DNA from: Hygrocybe punicea
Lineage: Eukaryota > Basidiomycota > Agaricomycetes > Agaricales > Hygrophoraceae
DNA: 64,000 bases
Direction of reading: 5' to 3'
Assembly (NCBI GenBank): GCA_963556145.1
Contig: OY744467.1
Span: 5,890,001-5,954,000 of the forward strand
Within the stretch, counting starts at the first letter, position 1, and each line of letters opens with the position of its first letter. The notes beneath the pieces were generated by a model. That model searched no databases. It had not been told where the DNA came from and saw only the letters and a program-made list of their open reading frames with translations. Both the position numbers and the translations under genes were made by a program. Positions 62,363 through 64,000 of the stretch are shown in pieces.

Positions 62363-62378
62363 TTAGGGTTAGGGTTAG
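62363..62378 (+). repeat. Short interstitial telomere-like repeat
   Basis: TTAGGGTTAGGGTTAG, two and a half units of the common fungal telomere repeat. Too short to prove a telomeric origin. Confidence 0.6.
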
Positions 62379-63262
62379 CAGCGATAAAAATCAATAAATA
62401 GGCCCACAGTGATTTACATTACATCCACTACAGTACAACAATGTGAAATCACACATTTAAGTGTGAAAAGAACACTACGAAGAAAATACAGTTGCAAAGA
62501 AAAGTCATTCAGTCTCAATCTCGAAGGAGGAGCTCTTCTCCTTCTTGATCAAGACTGATTGACAAGAGAAGTAATGTCAAAATTTTTGCGAACACAGAAC
62601 AAACAAACCATGAAAATACAAATGAAACACAATACAAGAAATTGAGACAAGTAAAACACATCACCTGTTGATACAATGTCAATAATACAAGGATTAATAA
62701 TGAAAATGAGACTTACCCAATAAATTCTTGTCAATGCCACCAGGCCTGCTACAAGTAGGTTGCCTAGCCAGGAACTCAGGTGGATTCACCCTCCCTGAAT
62801 TCCTAATCGAAGACCCATGGTGGCAAGCGCTCATTGCTGAGGACCCACCACCAATGGTTGGGCATGCAGAGATACCACAATATTCACTAAAAAGTAATCC
62901 TTGAAAAGAGTATTGTTAGTAATCAGCTAACAGAAATCCCTTATCTGAATGCAAACATGACAAAGACAATACCTGACTCCGGAAAAAGCAACAGTAAATG
63001 TAGCCCTGTGAACTAAACAGCAAATCCAAGGGAAATCACATACCTGTCATGCCAATAACACTCCAGAATCTCTGGTTGTTGCCCGGTACAACAGCCAAAG
63101 ATCCTGTAGTGTTATCAAAGGTGGCAGTGGTGGTGGTGAGGTAAGAAGAAATTTTCAACCACATTTGATGGGCTTGTAGTTATTTGGTCTTGTAGTTGTT
63201 TGTTCATGTGACCCAACGCGTTGTTTTGACGGTCACACATGTGTCACAATATAGAATGTCAT

Positions 63263-63278
63263 GTCTGGGCGCCCAGAC
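63263..63278. repeat. 16-bp perfect palindrome
   Basis: GTCTGGGCGCCCAGAC, extended by TGTCAT/GTGACA to a 28-base palindrome with one mismatch. Nearby CACATGTG-like words add further dyad symmetry. Confidence 0.75.
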
Positions 63279-63499
63279 GTGACATCACCCATGTGACATG
63301 TCATGTGTAGATACGCGCTTTGTTGATCATCATGTGATACACGCGTTCTGACATTCAGGCCAGGTAAGTGGAAAGTCATTTATGTATTCTACATAGGTAC
63401 AAAATAAAATAAGGACAGTGGGGGGATTCCCCCACCCTCATCTCATATCACTTGTAACTTGTCCTCCACCCCATCTGCTGCTCCCCTTGCCATGGCCGG

Positions 63500-63990
63500 T
63501 GCCAGTGGGCCAGTTTGGTTGCCATTGCTGCTGCCTGTGCCATTGCTGCCATTGCCACTGCAGTTGCTCCCCTTGCCATTGCCATTGTCGCTGCCGGTTC
63601 CATTGCCACGGCTGCTGTTCCCCTTGCCATTGCCATTGGCCCCCACCTGTTCCGTTGCTGCTGCTGCCGTTCCCACCCCTGCAGCTGCTGCTACCATTCC
63701 CGGCCCCAGTCCCACTGCTGCTGCTATTCCTGGTCCCGCTTACATTGCTGCTGCTGTTCTCAACCGCTCCTGGTACTGTTGCTGCTGCTGCTGCTGCTGC
63801 TCCCATAGCCGCTGTTGCTGTCCCCGTTCTCGTCATTGTTGTTCCCACCCCCGCTGCTGCTGCCATTCTCAGTCCCGGTCCCGCTGCTGCTGTCGTTCCC
63901 AACCCCGCTGCTGCTGCTGTTCCAGGTCCCGCTGCTACAGCTGCCATTGCCATTGCTTCTGCTGTTGCCGCTGCCGCTGCTGTGGGGGGG
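63500..63990. repeat. CTG/GCC-rich low-complexity tract
   Basis: Irregular repeats of GCTGCT, CCATTGCC and GTTCCC words. Minus-strand open frames are almost only Ala, Gly, Thr, Ser, Gln and Asn and lack domain features, so I do not call a gene. Confidence 0.8.
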
Positions 63991-64000
63991 GGATTTGTTG

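Larger units (their letters stand above)
62061..63500. other. Region without recognised gene
   Basis: AT-rich to about 63120. It holds a short telomere-like stretch (62363-62378) and a palindrome cluster (63180-63360). A hydrophobic minus-strand frame of about 60 codons near 62550-62740 has no family signature. Confidence 0.4.

Noticed and set aside
62549..62740. Hydrophobic minus-strand frame of about 63 codons
   Set aside because: AT-rich sequence gives hydrophobic codons by chance; no family signature and no supporting splice sites.
63438..63953. Ala/Gly-rich minus-strand ORF of 171 codons
   Set aside because: Low-complexity trinucleotide-like repeat; no start context or domain.
1..64000. 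tRNA, rRNA and CRISPR features
   Set aside because: No tRNA cloverleaf, rRNA stretch or regularly spaced direct-repeat array with unique spacers was recognised; the tandem arrays have no spacers of that kind.

Overview
The window is a repeat-rich stretch of a filamentous fungal genome, most likely a mushroom-forming basidiomycete (Agaricomycetes). The reasons are Ty3/gypsy LTR retrotransposons, a FAR1-type MULE transposase, IS630/Tc1-like remnants, spliceosomal introns of about 48-60 nt, an Hsp90 gene fragment, and gene families I associate with agaricomycete genomes. I found no clearly intact host gene; nearly every non-retrotransposon coding region is broken. Family assignments rest on motif recognition only, since no database search was possible.

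Layout. E1 (1-13684, +) is a very young gypsy element with an unusually long coding region (gag-protease, two acidic/proline-rich segments separated by single in-frame stops, then RT-RNase H-integrase) and an extra ORF after pol. It is inserted in the left LTR of E2 (13685-22325, -), an older related element that has lost its integrase to a long inverted repeat around an assembly gap. E2 lies in an IS630/Tc1-type transposase remnant. Next come an unrecognised minus-strand gene (22889-24389), a 1-kb TIR element (24461-25492), a nuclease-like plus kinase-like gene split by a solo LTR (25663-28953), a TA-flanked MITE and a 180-bp repeat array. From 33129 to 54052 lies one minus-strand gene encoding a Ulp1-like protease joined to a FAR1/MULE/SWIM transposase. 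It is split by E3 (35048-51509, -), a relative of E2, and E3 is itself split within its RT by E4 (40356-46904, +), an apparently intact 6.5-kb gypsy element of another lineage. The right end holds a hAT-like MITE, a truncated Hsp90 pseudogene, a decayed agaricomycete-type gene that runs into a 44-bp minisatellite, and low-complexity sequence.

Order of events. The Ulp1-MULE gene came first, then E3 (its LTRs differ at 10 sites, all CpG transitions), then E4 (LTRs identical by eye). E2 is old, and E1 entered it recently (231 bp of shared LTR identical).

Most noteworthy: (1) a protease-transposase fusion that reads in frame across two short introns; (2) an antisense, intron-containing gene with a Zn(II)2Cys6 cluster carried inside E3, with a decayed counterpart in E2; (3) a decay signature in which most nonsense codons fit single C-to-T changes, several shown directly by comparing E2 with E3; (4) conserved -1 frameshift junctions between gag-protease and pol.
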